NCBI RefSeq assembly: GCF_035046485.1 | Contig: NC_085137.1 | Coordinates: 3,387,977 to 3,451,976, forward strand | Reading direction: 5' to 3' | Length of the DNA stretch: 64,000 bases | From: Aedes albopictus | Taxonomy: Eukaryota; Arthropoda; Insecta; Diptera; Culicidae | Part shown: in pieces, positions 53,556-64,000 of the stretch | Numbering within the stretch: the stretch's first letter is position 1 | Layout of the letters: each line of letters begins with the position of its first letter | Position numbers and translations under genes: made by a program | The notes under the pieces: model-generated | What the model was told of the DNA's origin: nothing | The model's database searches: none | The model's input: only the letters and a program-made list of their open reading frames with translations

Positions 53556-56500
53556 GCTCCTCAAGTCTCTCGTGAATTATTTCTGAGAATTAAGGGGCAT
53601 CTTAAAGTGTTTCTTAACATGTTTCTGACGATAGAGTTATCCTTAAACCAAATGTCGGATAAATTATTGGGATAATACATGGATATTCCTCCATTCCTTG
53701 AGGAAGTTCTGAAGGAATCTCTTACGAGCTTCTGCTAGAACCCCAGGAGGAATTTTCGATTTTCGCTTTTGATTTACGCAAAGAAATCCCTAAAGAATCC
53801 TTAGAGAAGGTCTTATTGTTGGAATAATTTGCCCATGGAATCCATGGATGAATTCCTGAAGCAATCAGTGAAAGAAATTTCCAACAAATCCATTAAAAAT
53901 CCCAAAAGAAATTGCTCAAGGAATCTCAGAAGAGTTTCTTGATGGAATCTCTGTAAGAAATGCTGATGGCATCGCAGGAGAAATTCTGTAAGGAGAATTT
54001 CCCCAAGATTCCTTTGACAATTTTCGAAGGAATTGAATTTAAGAAATACTTCATGGACGGATTTTCAAAAACTGCCTAAAAGAATTCCTCAAGAAGTTTT
54101 TGATGGTATCCCCCAACGAATCTCTGAAGAAATTCACAAATGAATTCCAGGAGAAATTTCCAATAGAATTCTTGGAAAAAATTCCATAAAATAAATGAAG
54201 CAGTTTTCGATGAAATCATTGGATGAACTCCTTAAGTAATCTCTTGAAAAATTCTCCAATGAATTCATTGACAAGGAGGATATGTGTAGAAATTCCACGA
54301 AGAATCTCTGAAAATCAATTGCGATGGAATGCCTCAATGAAGTCCTCAAGGGTTCTCTCAAAGGATTCTGCAACGCATTCCTTGAGAAATTTTTCAAGAA
54401 ATCCCAGCAGGCATTTCCGAAAGAAACCTCTGGGAAACTATTAACATAAATACTTTTTTTTACAAATGCATTCTCCTGGAATCCCTCTAGAAAATTCTAG
54501 AAGTTCCTCCAGGGGTTTCCAGGGGCATTGCTCGAGGGATTGCATCAGACCTCCTGAAACTGTTTTTTTTTTCAGATTTTTTTTCCGAGGACCCCTCAGA
54601 AATTACTCTAAGATTTATTTTTCAGAATTTATCCAGGAATTTTTCAAGAAACTCTTATAGAAGTACCTGGTTCTCAAGTTCTTAAAGTTATAACTTCAGG
54701 GAAGTTCTTGAAAACTCTATTCCATTGGACATTTTTTCAGAAATTCAAGAATTTCTCCGGGTTTCTTTTCTTAAATTTATGTAAATTTTCTTCAGGGATA
54801 TCTCCAGGCATTAGTTTAGCAATTGATTCAGTACTTTTTTTGCACTAATCCCTTCACCAAAACCATCCCTGTAACAAAAATTCTTCTTAGAGTTTCTCTA
54901 GAAGTAACTTCAGGAGTTTTTCTACCAATTGCTTCAGGAAAAACTCCAATGCTTTGTCTGCAATTTCTGGGACTTTTTTAGAAATTTATCAAGGAAGTCC
55001 TGAAGAATTAACCTTCTGGTTTATTTTTCAGAAACTGTTTCAGGAATTCGTTCAAAAGTTCTTCCACGAATTTTACAGGAATTCCTCTAGAAATTAATCC
55101 GGGGATTTTTCTTTGATGTTACTTTCAGAGTTCTTCTGCAAGTTTCTCAAGAAATAGTTCTATGAATGCCTCCAGAGGTATTTCAAGCATTTACTTCAGA
55201 TACTCTCCCACGGATTATTCCAGGAAGTCCTCCGCTGATTACTTAGGAAATTGCTTCAAGGACTTTTGTCTAGGAATTCTTTCAGAAATTTTCAAGATTG
55301 TTTATCTAAATGGGATGATTATGCTGCGAAAATCCAGAGGTATCTCACAGAGTTTATCCAGGGAATGCGTCAGAAAATTCTCCAGAGACTTCTTTAGAAA
55401 TTCCATCAGGGATTCTTTAAAAAAATCAATATCAATATATCAAATTGTTTGTGCAACTTCTGGAAAAACTTTCTGAAAAGGAAGAAATCCTAGAGAGTAT
55501 TTCAGACGTATACGCAGGAGCAATCAAAAAAAGAGGTTTTTACCTGCATGGAGAGATTTTGGGGAATTCCTCGAGGATTCCAAAGAAATCCCTGGTGGAT
55601 TTAGAAAAAAAAATCCTGGATAACTTTCTGAAAAAAAATCATGGAAGATTTTTTTAAGAAACCCCTTAATGAACTTTTAGGAAAAATCTTTAAAAAATTG
55701 AAAAAAATTCTGGAGATATTTCTGAAAGAAACAGTGAAAGAAGTTCTGAAACATAACCTAAAGGTATTTCTGCACAAATCTTCAGCTGAATTTCTGTTGG
55801 AATCCCTGGAGGTATTCTTGGATGAAACTCCGCAAGAATATCTGAAGTAATCCTATGGGAATTGCTGAAAGGAATCACGAAGGAATTTTTTAAGAAATTA
55901 CAGGAAGAATACCTGCGAAAACTCTTTGGGAACTCTTGGTGGTATTTTTATGTTTGTTGATCAATTTAAAACTTGAATTTCTGGAGGAATCCTTTCATAG
56001 AATTAATGAAGGATTCTAAAAGCGTTCTTGCTGAAATAAGTGCGAGAATTTTTGAAGAATTTTTATGTTTGAATATCTGGAGCGACACCTAGACAAATTT
56101 CTGTAAAGATCACTGGAAAAGCCTCTTGAGGGATTTCTTGAGGAATTCCTGTGAAAATGTCTTGGAAATTTCTCCCAGAAGCCTTAAAGGAATGGATTTC
56201 GAAATTTCCCGGAAACATTTCTGAATGAATCACTTGAAAGCTCCTAAGAAACATTCCTGCGGTGAAGTTTCGGTAGGCATCCATATAAAACTTTCTATGA
56301 GAGTTGTTGATGAATTTTTTTATTTTTCAGGCAATATCTGAAAAAGGAAATTCGAAGAAATTTCTCTAAAATCAATGGAGAAACTTCTGAGAAAACCCAT
56401 GGAAGGTTTTCTAGAGCAATTCTTGTAGAAATTCTAGAGGAATTTCTGAACTTTGCTCTGGAAAAACTCAAAACTCTGATATTCTGGAATTTTTTTTGAA

Positions 56501-57060
56501 GATTTGCCAAAAGAATCCCTGGCGAACTTTCCAATTGAAATCATGTGAAGTTTTCAGAAGAAATTCATGAAAGGTTTTAAGAAAGAATTCTTGGATAAAT
56601 TTCTGGAGGAATCTCTTGGAAACTTCAGAGGAATTTATCGTAGTATACCAGGAAGAACCCCTGATGCAATCCTGGCATAATTTCTATAGCAATTAATGGA
56701 AGAATTCTTGAAGAAACCCCATAGATGGTTTACCAAATGAAACTTTCGGGAAATTTTTGGAGGAATCTTTCGAAGAACTTCTTACGGGTTTCTGAATAGA
56801 CTCATGGATTTTTGAAGCAATCCATGCAAAGTTTTCCGAAATCATTCTCCGGGAATTTCAAAAAATAACTAATAGAATTTCTGAATGAATTCCTGAAAGA
56901 ATTAGCAAAGCAATCCCAGAAGAAAGTTTCCGAATCAATTCTTGATAGTTTTTAAAAGAATTTTTAAGGGAAAATGTGGAAGAATTTCTGAAGAAATCCC
57001 AGAACAAATTTCCGAAAGAATCCATGGAATATTTCTTTTAATTCTAGAGATTTCTGAGGG
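53556..57060. repeat. GGAATTCC-type degenerate satellite, block 7
   Basis: About 3.5 kb with an orientation switch: GGAATTCCTCAAGAAG-type to about 54450, TTCCTCCAGGGGTTTCC-type at 54450-55450, then GGAATTTCTGAAGGAA-type. AT-richer than the 46-48 kb block. Frames of 60-104 codons occur on both strands throughout and are by-products of the stop-poor unit. Confidence 0.8.
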
Positions 57061-57219
57061 AAATAGTCTAGCAGATATTTTACCTGCACATACATATGAG
57101 GACGCAAAATATTTAAAAACTGCCGGGTTACCATTAGTGGGTCATGTTTTCTATGAGCTATGAGCACTTCACAATAGAGATTTCTCTGCCAATAACCTTT
57201 TGCATGCGCAGTTTCGTGT

Positions 57220-57374
57220 TCAAAAGGAATCGCTCAAAAAATTTCTTGACTACAGTGACTTCCCAACCGATTACTGCGATCGAAGAAAAACATATTCTTG
57301 GATGATTCAGGCAAGGAGTTTCCCATGCATCAAAGTAGGCCGAGAAATTTCTTTTGAACTGCACAGCCCTATGC
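57220..57374. mobile_element. 155-bp insertion in Feilai copy 3, TGT duplication
   Basis: It is flanked by TGT at 57217-57219 and 57375-57377. The ends TCAAAAGGAATCGCTCAAAA and, inverted, TCAAAAGAAATTTCTCGG are imperfect inverted repeats (the latter with extra bases outside). It shares CAGGCAAGG, CGCTCAA and GGCCGAGAAATTTCTT motifs with the 9980-10236 insertion, which also has a 3-bp duplication. Confidence 0.6.
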
Positions 57375-57393
57375 TGTGGAAGACACGATAATA

Positions 57394-57648
57394 CAGGCCA
57401 AACATGTCTAAAGGTCCTATCTGCAGAAGAGAGGCTCTCTTTGGTTTCCCTCTCTTTCGTTAATATCTCAGCTGTTTATTTGTATTATGATTGTATCCTT
57501 GCATTGAGCGAAGGTCAAAACAATCGTCTTTGGATTTGTACTGCAAAAATAGTTGGAAAGTGTACCATTACATTGCAATAATTGAAAGAGAAAGTGAACA
57601 AAGAGAGCCTCTCAAATGCAGATAGGACCTATTGAAATGTTTGGCCTG
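57394..57648. mobile_element. 255-bp MITE in Feilai copy 3, AATA duplication
   Basis: The left end is CAGGCCAAACATGTCTAAAG and the right end, inverted, is CAGGCCAAACATTTCAATAG. Both continue through GGTCCTATCTGCA and GAGAGGCTCTCTTTG, giving about 50 bp of arm. AATA is duplicated at 57390-57393 and 57649-57652, and the insertion point is confirmed by the intact SINE copies. Confidence 0.8.
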
Positions 57649-57775
57649 AATAGTTTTTGCCTATGGAAGCCATGCAAGTTTCCAGTACTAAAAGTTTCTG
57701 GACCGAGAATCGAACTCGTCACCCTCAACATGGTCTTGTTGAATACTGGCGCATTTACAGCTTCAGGTACACGGG

Positions 57776-60490
57776 ATCTACCTTTTTTTATTAGATCTAT
57801 TGTACGCTCCTCAGAAAGTACTTCTCATGTAAATGGCATTTGATAACCACGTACTTATGACGTCCAGCTTCATTACTAAGCTAATAATCACCTAATTATC
57901 GGTCTCATTAATAAACGTCGATTTAAATGGCTCCGCCCATGCTACCTTACTCTGTCAACCGCAAGCAATATTTATCGGCGGGGACAAGGAGAATGATCTA
58001 TTACGCACCGTAATTAACAAATTGATATGTACTTATTCATTACGGCTCGCTATTAGAATCAATCAGGAGGGGCGGGCATTAATTAAAATGTCGTTTCAAA
58101 GCCTACTACGTTTTTCTTGCTGTCTGCCAGTGAGGTGCATGGAAATATAAATCCCAGTCTCGGCCTGCTGTTGAGTGAGGCCGGTCTGTCTCGCGCGAGA
58201 AGGTGGACTACCGGCCTGCTGCGACTAACTAACTAATTGACGCTTTGGTGCAGTCCGGGAAGTTCTGATTGCGAGCTTCGCGTCGGCCACAGACTCAAGG
58301 CTTTTATTCGCTAGATTTAATTCAATGTTTGCACAAATGCAGCACACCAATTAATTTCGGGCACGTTATCTTCACCTTCTCTCATTTAAAAGCAAGAAAA
58401 AAAAATATATTTAACTAAGCGCCGTTGTTGCGAACCCCTCCGTCCGTCACTGCGCAGTGCACTTCAGCCTGGCTATCAATGTCCGAAAATCTGCCCGGTG
58501 GCGTGGGTAGGCAAGGCATCACCGTTTACGACCCCTCCGTCGATTAAGGCCACTGATACACAAATTTTTTGAATATTATTATTCATATTTTATTGCACAG
58601 TCGGACAAAACTCGTAACACTTTTGCGTGCCTCCACACGGCCAGCGAAAAGACATTTATCTTACACCATTTAAAAATCCGACGTAATTTGCCTCCGAGGA
58701 GAGTATAGTGTGGTCAAAAAGTGTCGTTATAGAGCCCCGTTCTGCACCAAAACCTTCGCTATAAACTCGTATGATTTATGTATGCGGCGCAGTAGCCGGG
58801 CGAGGGGTCTAGAAATGACTTCATTTGATATTCTCGCTCGCTTACCGTGTGATGATGCATGGGGGCACTCGAGCTTCAACAGGTGTAATGAACTCGACCG
58901 ACCGACCAAGTCGACTCGGCTGAGCCACAACAAGTGAGAGGGCGCCAACAACGCCAAAACTGCGAGCCAAATCGAGACTTGGGGGGTTTCATAAGCATAT
59001 ATCTCCGAGGCACGATCTCCGGTGAATGTTCATCATATTTACATATCATGAGGAAATGAGCGAGCGGGTAGATTGCAGCTCGGCGCGCAGACGAGTTTAT
59101 GCGAGCAACTTTTAGCAATCCAAGTAGCAATCGTTTTGAGTGATGACTTTGAGCTTTTGGGAATCTCATTGGCCTACTAGATGGCTGTTCGGTAATCGCC
59201 TACTGTACGAAGCAAAAAGGATTTGCAAAACTGTTGTCATATTTTGTACATTATTGTTTTCAACCGGTATAAAAATAAAATTGCATGTCTTATCTAAAGA
59301 CAGAATTGTGCACAAAACTTTCAATGTCTAATGTAGACACACAAATACGTTACCCGATCCCATTGAAATAGTTTGCTTGGTTGATCATTTGCCTAATTGC
59401 TTAATTTATTCATTTGTAGAGCATACGACGTAAAATATAAAATTTTACTACGAAGACACCTTGCTCCAGTTCTGCTGCGCTAGGTGGCCGAAAGAAGGCC
59501 CTATTATTTATGACCATGTTCGGCAGTACTTAGATCCACGCTTTAGCATAACTTATGCATATGTAGCACCGAGGTCCGAGACTGGGAAATTTATGATAGC
59601 TCAATGTGGAAAGTTTCGCTTTTCCTTAGAGGCGAACTGTGGCGCCAGCAATATTGTGTTTGACCGCATTTGACCACAATATGCGGGCATTTGCGATTAG
59701 AAGTGCCTCTTAAACAAATGACAGATGTCACTTACACGTACACCTTACACGTAAAGAACCCTGGTTATAATTTTCAATTACTTGCGTCCTGTAGATGTCT
59801 AAATCCGTGCTCTTGAAAACTTCAAGAAAAAAATACAGCTAGACGAGATCCTGTTTACCCACTGTTTAAGCTACCTCTCGTAGTGGAACAGCAGGACGAC
59901 GGTGGTCACTAACTTGATAACTTACCCTTCAAATTCCCTGCTTTTCTCCCGGTTACTGAGTCAAGTCACTTGACAACAACAACTTTAGACTGGATTCATA
60001 TTAACTATTTGATTTTTCAATTCAGAGCGTTCAATGTCAGGCGTGTTTGCAGGTGTAAAATTTTCACGAATTTGAATCGCCGCTTGCTGTGATCGCTGCG
60101 GTGGGTTGCACCCCGTTGGCATGGCACGTGGTTGACGTCGGGACGCCAACGATACCCGAGCAATAATGTTCACATGGTACTACTGTTGGCGATGCCCACA
60201 CAGGAAGCCACCAGACCAAACTTAATTAACAAATTAGGTCGTTGAAGTCACACCTCGAGTTTTCAAGAGCACAAATCTGAGGAACTTTACGTCAGATTGA
60301 GCTGAAAAATAGCGCTTATTTGCTTCATTTTCAATATGATGAAATTGGGAGTGTTCCATTTTGGACCACCTTAATCACAACTAATTTTCACAGCAGCACT
60401 TGATTTGCAGTGTGACAGCTTGAAACTTTATTAACGATACAAACATTTAATGAATATTGATTTCTTTTTCAGTTTATTCCTAATAACTTA
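57776..60490. other. unique-looking DNA, no gene; TAAT-rich block
   Basis: No coding region recognised across 2.7 kb. At 57880-58100 several TAATTA/ATTA-type sites cluster (for example CACCTAATTATCGG, CCGTAATTAACAAATTGATA, GGGCATTAATTAAAATG), which could be homeodomain-type sites or plain AT-rich DNA. GTGCTCTTGAAAACTT at 59808 and its inverse near 60257 form a distant inverted pair. A few 60-97-codon frames lack domains. Confidence 0.45.
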
Positions 60491-60761
60491 CATTCAATGG
60501 TTTTCTTTATTTTTCCCTTCCAGGTTTGGCGGTTTCTGACGCGGTTTCAGTACTGGTTTCAGTACTGGTAGTTGGTTATATGGACCGCATGCTGCCCCCT
60601 GGTTGCGCTGTCGAAGAGTGGTACGCAGCTGTGCTAACACACCCCCTCCCGTAACTCTGGTGGGGCTCCTTGACTGCACCGGATTTACCCTCATGCACCT
60701 CGAGCATAGCCAGTCTGGTCACCGGCCTCCAAAACTTACTCTTCATCATGGCCTGTCGAAT

Positions 60762-61277
60762 TCACATCCACCCAGCCCACAGCTTGTCCGGCAGTCGCTG
60801 TGACTGCTTGTAGCGGTCCCGCAGTGTTTTGACCTCATTCTTCGGTGGAGCGGAACGCTCCTCGCCGATCACGCCAACGCCGCGAACAAAGCGGTTCGGC
60901 GTCAACGCTTCCTCCACTTCTAGTTCAAGGCCAACGTACGTTAGCGGCCGGGTATTAAGGTCTTCGGCCTTAGCTTTCGTCGTCCGCACTTCGGTGGTAT
61001 TCGTCCGCCCTTCTTTCAGCACTGTCAGTGCTACCTTCTTCGACCACCGGCCGACCGTGACAATTACCGGCAATTCCGTTCACTTCAGCCGGTGCTGTTG
61101 TTGCTGGTACGACAACTGCTGGTGTCCGAAACATTCGGTTTGGATCAACCTGAAAATATACGCATCCGCTTTCAGATGCTCGTCCCGCTTCTGCGGCGTT
61201 AGCTTTGTTCGCCTAATCTTCTTTGCAACGCTTTGTACATTTGCAGTTGCTGGCATCGCCTCCGTCCCATTTCGCAT
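60762..61277 (-). pseudogene. BEL/Pao integrase ends, catalytic core deleted
   Basis: Two frames. 61080-61277 reads KKIRRTKLTPQKRDEHLKAD and FRLIQTECF, the stretch that leads into integrase. 60762-61073 reads ALTVLKEGRTNTTEV, LNTRPLTYVGLELEVEEALT and LRDRYKQSQRLPDKLWAGW, the integrase C-terminal part and the following DUF5641-like region. The catalytic centre with its D,D-35-E residues lies between these in family members and is missing here. A further weak tail may reach 60494. Confidence 0.8.
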
Positions 61278-61334
61278 CCTTCCACGACACCATACAAGCC
61301 GGTAGATGCACGCTACCGCCCGAACTGAGACCTT

Positions 61335-62540
61335 TCAACTGTGCATCGGCTCGTTGACCGCAATCTCGTGGAACTGCAGACACGCACGGGTCTCCTCGGT
61401 AGTGTTCGGTGTCACTGATGCTTGCTCCGGCGAAAACTCTGGCGTCGACATGTAGGTCACGTCGTACTTCATCGGTATCCATCTCCACTCTGCGAGCCTC
61501 GTTAGACTCTCGCCGATCCGGAAGGCCACGAACTTCTCGTACTGACGGTGGTCAGTGTGGGTCCACTGAAGAACGGTCCTCGAGTTGGACCACATGAAAC
61601 GCCGCTTCATTTCCAACGGAATTGTCATAACGATAGAGTTCGACAGCCTCGCTCCTAACTCTTCAGCTTGCAGCTCTAGCCGAACTATGGGCATGCACTG
61701 CAACGGTGCTACCTGCGACCTCGCCACCACGAACGAGCATAACGATCCGATGGTTGGCTCGATACGGATGTACGCCACGACACCGTACGCGTCCTGGCCT
61801 GAGTCTACGAAAACGTGTAGTTGTATGCTACGGAGATAGTAGCGGGGAACGCGAACGTTTTCCTCTTCTGGAAACTTCTGGATACAGTTGCTCCACTTCT
61901 CCTCGCTCGGAATGCTGACGATGTTTAGCGGAACGTGCCACACCTTGCTGCACTCCATCGCTCGTTTCTCCGACCCCTTCGCTTCGCACACGTAGCCTTC
62001 GCCGAGCTTGTCAGCGATCATGCAGCGGACTTTGACCTCGGGATCCTTTCTCAGGCGCTTCTCCAACATCGGCCTCTTCACCGCCATAGGGTAGCTGTCG
62101 GTAGCTTCGGAGTCATCTTTCTTCCCGAGCGGATCTGCCACGAAACGATCGCTGATCCTTCTTGTTGACTTCTTCAACATTTCCTTCGCTCTTCTGTCTT
62201 TCACATTTCCCGGTCCCGTCGGCCCGTAAACGGTGCAACCTAGCTTCGACCTTACTGCCATCGGCTCCTCCGGTCGGCTGATTCGCGATTCTAACGGCGC
62301 AAAAAGATGGATGTTCTTCAACCCGATCAAAATTTGTGGAGCGGTTTGCTGTACATCAGTAATCGGTAAGTCTTGGAGATGTACGTATTTCTTCACCACT
62401 CCCGAAATGTGCTGCGGCAGCTTCAAGCTCTCCACTGTGTGGCCACTCTTGATATGGAAGCGTTGTGTGGATCCTCTCGCCGAGATGAATGACTCACGCA
62501 CTGCGAATCTTTCTCCATTCTGGAAACTCCTGCGGTACAA
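61335..62540 (-). pseudogene. BEL/Pao RT margins plus RNase H, RT core deleted
   Basis: A 401-codon open frame. Landmarks are SARGSTQRFHIKSGHTVESL, APQILIGLKNIHLFAPLESR, SKLGCTVYGPTGPG, YPMAVKRPMLEKRLRKDPEV (N-terminal edge of RT) and WHVPLNIVS, after which the RT palm with its Asp-Asp motif is absent. It continues directly into the region before RNase H (NVRVPRYYL) and RNase H itself (LHVFVDSGQDAYGVVAYIR, PIVRLELQAEELGARLSNSI, WSNSRTVLQW, FVAFRIGES, EWRWIP). The third RNase H acidic position reads Asn (WSNS) where Asp is expected. A frame this long through a core deletion is notable. Confidence 0.85.
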
Positions 62541-63180
62541 GTTACACGCAATGGCTGTGTCACGCCTTGGACTCCTAGACGATTCACCAGTGCCCGTTCG
62601 ACCAGCGTGTACGATGATCCTTCGTCCAGAAACGCGATGGTGCTCACGGATTTTTTTCCGTAGTGCAGAGTGGCTGCTATCATCCGGAAAATTACGGTTG
62701 GCTTTGGCTGCGCAGCGTGAACGTTGAAGTTCAGTCCTGCGGCTGACCTGACAAAATGAAGCAGCGGGCTGTGACGCTCCTCGCTGTCTTCGATGTTGCA
62801 GCGGAAGCTTAGCTTGCAGCCGGCGGTACCGTGCTCATTTAGGCACAGTTGGCATAGTTTCCATCGCTCTCCGAGATGAAGCCTTCGAAACTTCTCGCAT
62901 CTCCGGATCCGGTGATCCACTCTGCCCCAAATCCGGCAGGGCTTCCTCTCCCTTCTAGGTGGACTAAAACTCACACTCTCTTCCATGTCATGTGAATGCA
63001 CGTAGCCGTCGTGCGTTATGCTCGTCAATCCTCTCTTCGATCCGGATTCTCCGGATCGGGGAGTTCCTTCTTCGTACACAGCAGCTTCGATAGCGTCCTT
63101 CACGATCCTTGACAGGAAGTTGGATAACGTCCGCAGCGTCACCACTATGCTTTGGCAACTTCCTGGACAGGAACTGCCGA
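62490..63180 (-). pseudogene. BEL/Pao Gag end, zinc knuckle and aspartic protease
   Basis: The 268-codon frame (62423-63229) carries in order the last part of DUF1759 (VTLRTLSNFLSRIVKDA), a Cys/His stretch that corresponds to the Pao zinc knuckle (CRIWGRVDHRIRRC ... CQLCLNEHGTAGC) and the protease active site IAFLDEGSSYTLVERALVNR, with LRVTCTAG downstream. The D-E-G-S-S motif is usual for the DUF1758 protease of Pao elements. Near 62520 a frameshift moves the family sequence into the next frame. Several Cys to other changes in the knuckle suggest decay. Confidence 0.8.
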
Positions 63181-63480
63181 GCGGACATCTACGCCTTCGT
63201 TGGTTCTCGCTGCTGATTCTTACGCCCATTATTGCCTTTTCCGCTTTTCCGATGAGTCTTCTCTTCCCTACTCTCTTCTTCGGAACTCTCCGAACATTCT
63301 TCGCTAATTTCTTCCTCCTCTGCGGAGCTCACCTCTTCCTCGCTGGAACTCTCGTCTTCTTCTCCTTCACAGCTTTCCACCTCTTCAGCAGAGTCTTCTT
63401 CTTTTTCTTCGGAACTCAACAACCTCCACCACTTTCTTCATCTTCTTGATTCTTTTCTTTTCCGCCGCGCCCGATAAAAA
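62988..63480 (-). pseudogene. BEL/Pao Gag N-terminal remnant
   Basis: It reads an acidic, Ser/Glu-rich stretch (for example EEDESSSEEEVSSAEEEE) and a basic KSGKGNNGRKNQQ segment, then a stop at 63189-63191, then ARQFLSRKLPKHSGD in the same frame. The last string is the conserved entry of the Pao Gag domain (DUF1759: A-R-Q-x-x-x-K-x-L-P-x-F-S-G-D). The middle of that domain is missing: after GDAADVIQLPVKDREG the protein jumps to its end (NFLSRIVKDAIEAAVYEEGT, in the next frame). Confidence 0.7.
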
Positions 63481-63514
63481 AAACTCTCCGACAGACTCGA
63501 CGGACCCCCAACAG

Positions 63515-63700
63515 TACAGGTCAGTCTCGATTATCCGAAGTTGATTGATTAAATTATTAAAGAGACTTTCAGCCCTTGGCTGGTTCGTCTCCTTTATCCG
63601 AAGTTGAGATCCGTACCTTCCCAAACCAATACCTCGTAAACGATATGCAAACATCTTTAGTCTTTAGTCTGAAAATTCTCGAATAAAAAAAACCAATAAA
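63515..63700. repeat. repeat with duplicated TTATCCGAAGTTGA
   Basis: TTATCCGAAGTTGA occurs at about 63533 and 63595, separated by AAAGAGACTTTCAGCCCTTGGC, a phrase also seen near 2095. It probably belongs to a different inserted repeat, not to the Pao LTR. Confidence 0.5.
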
Positions 63701-63709
63701 TAACGTCTT

Positions 63710-64000
63710 TGCCCTTTGAAGCCGGATTTTTTTTAAGCGTTCTTTTGGAGTTTTTTCTACGTTTTTCTGTAGTTTTGGTTTTCAATAGTATAAAAACGGT
63801 AGAATATTATGCGGAATATTTTTTCTGGACATCCTAGGTCATCCAAACTATTCTTGAGTTTAGATCCTTAAGTCTATGGCTGTAACGGTAACTTCTTTCA
63901 TTATATAAAGCTGCGATTTGTAATCTATCATGTCCAGTAAGTCTTCTGAAAATTCAATATACAGTAACAGATCATACGGGATATCCTGGATCATCCAAAT
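63710..64000 (+). repeat. second copy of the ~150-bp tandem array, cut by window end
   Basis: It starts CCCTTTGAAGCCGGATTTTT like 23951 and keeps TATAAAAACGGTAGAATATT and ATGCGGAATATTTTTTCTGG. Unit starts lie near 63827 (GGACATCCTAGGTCATCC) and 63979 (GGATATCCTGGATCATCC), a spacing of 152 bp. The array continues beyond the window. Confidence 0.85.

Larger units (their letters stand above)
57145..57775 (-). mobile_element. diverged Feilai SINE copy 3, split by two insertions
   Basis: SINE pieces are recognisable at 57145-57219 (GAGCACTTCACAATAGAGAT, CTCTGCCAATAACC), 57375-57393 (TGTGGAAGACACGATAATA) and 57649-57775 (GACCGAGAATCGAACTCGTC, GAATACTGGCGCATTTACAG). Putting these next to each other recovers the order of the intact copies at 28197 and 53225. 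The B box reads GAGTTCGATTCTC and the A box is decayed, so this is the oldest of the three. Confidence 0.8.
60494..63480 (-). mobile_element. BEL/Pao LTR retrotransposon relic with missing cores
   Basis: On the minus strand, from high to low coordinates, the order is Gag, zinc knuckle and protease, RT margins, RNase H, and integrase C-terminus: the Pao order. The LTRs were not found: sequences at 63480-63700 and 59900-60500 share no clear direct repeat. Central parts of Gag, RT and integrase are deleted, and there are at least one frameshift and one stop. It is non-functional; whether others of the same deleted structure exist cannot be judged here. Confidence 0.85.

Noticed and set aside
61409..62727. 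Plus-strand frames of 60-164 codons opposite the Pao relic
   Set aside because: These are shadows of the minus-strand polyprotein, whose domain order and motifs are clear.
63480..63700. 5' LTR of the BEL/Pao relic
   Set aside because: No matching direct repeat could be found near 59.9-60.5 kb, and part of the sequence belongs to another dispersed repeat.

Overview
The window looks like euchromatic intergenic or large-intron DNA of an Aedes mosquito, with Aedes aegypti or a close relative the best guess. The reasons are two clean and one broken copy of a tRNA-derived SINE of the Feilai type (first described from Ae. aegypti), RTE/JAM1-like non-LTR retrotransposon pieces, a BEL/Pao relic, a very high density of short inverted-repeat elements, and no compact genes. 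I found no host gene that I can support: no convincing multi-exon reading frame, no rRNA, no functional tRNA and no CRISPR array. Nearly every long open frame lies in a transposon relic or in degenerate satellite DNA whose unit lacks stop codons on both strands.

Layout. 1-10.3 kb is a patchwork of an RNase H relic, dispersed repeats, foldback elements and MITEs, a ~188-bp tandem array ending in a CA microsatellite, and copies of a repeat ending in CTAG. 10.3-13.6 kb is the first stretch of apparently unique DNA. 14.0-17.0 kb is GGAATTCC-type degenerate satellite with higher-order duplications, one CTAG element and one solo LTR, each with an 'empty' paralogous site in the same window. 17-20.2 kb is mixed, 20.2-22.4 kb is satellite again, and 22.8-26.7 kb holds dispersed repeats, a ~150-bp tandem array and a ~303-bp tandem unit split by a mariner-like element. 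26.7-33.2 kb is mostly unique, with a Feilai SINE and an RTE fragment. 33.2-39.1 kb is a dense run of inverted-repeat elements, one of which may carry a zinc-finger (ZAD-like) exon fragment. 39.5-43.5 kb is mixed and includes a 10-bp phased A/T repeat. 43.5-48.4 kb is two adjoining kinds of degenerate satellite. 51.28-53.56 kb is the largest coding relic, an RTE reverse transcriptase with a SINE at its tail. 53.6-57.1 kb is satellite. 57.1-57.8 kb is a Feilai copy broken by two younger insertions. 57.8-60.5 kb is unique and AT-rich. 60.5-63.5 kb is a minus-strand BEL/Pao element that has lost the core of Gag, RT and integrase. 63.7 kb to the end repeats the start of the 24-kb array.

How it fits together. 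Non-LTR and LTR elements supplied the enzymatic genes, now all broken. SINEs and MITEs are non-autonomous passengers. Nesting gives a relative order: satellite first, then long elements, then MITEs and SINEs. What stands out is the self-complementary satellite and the number of insertions whose pre-insertion state can be read inside the window.
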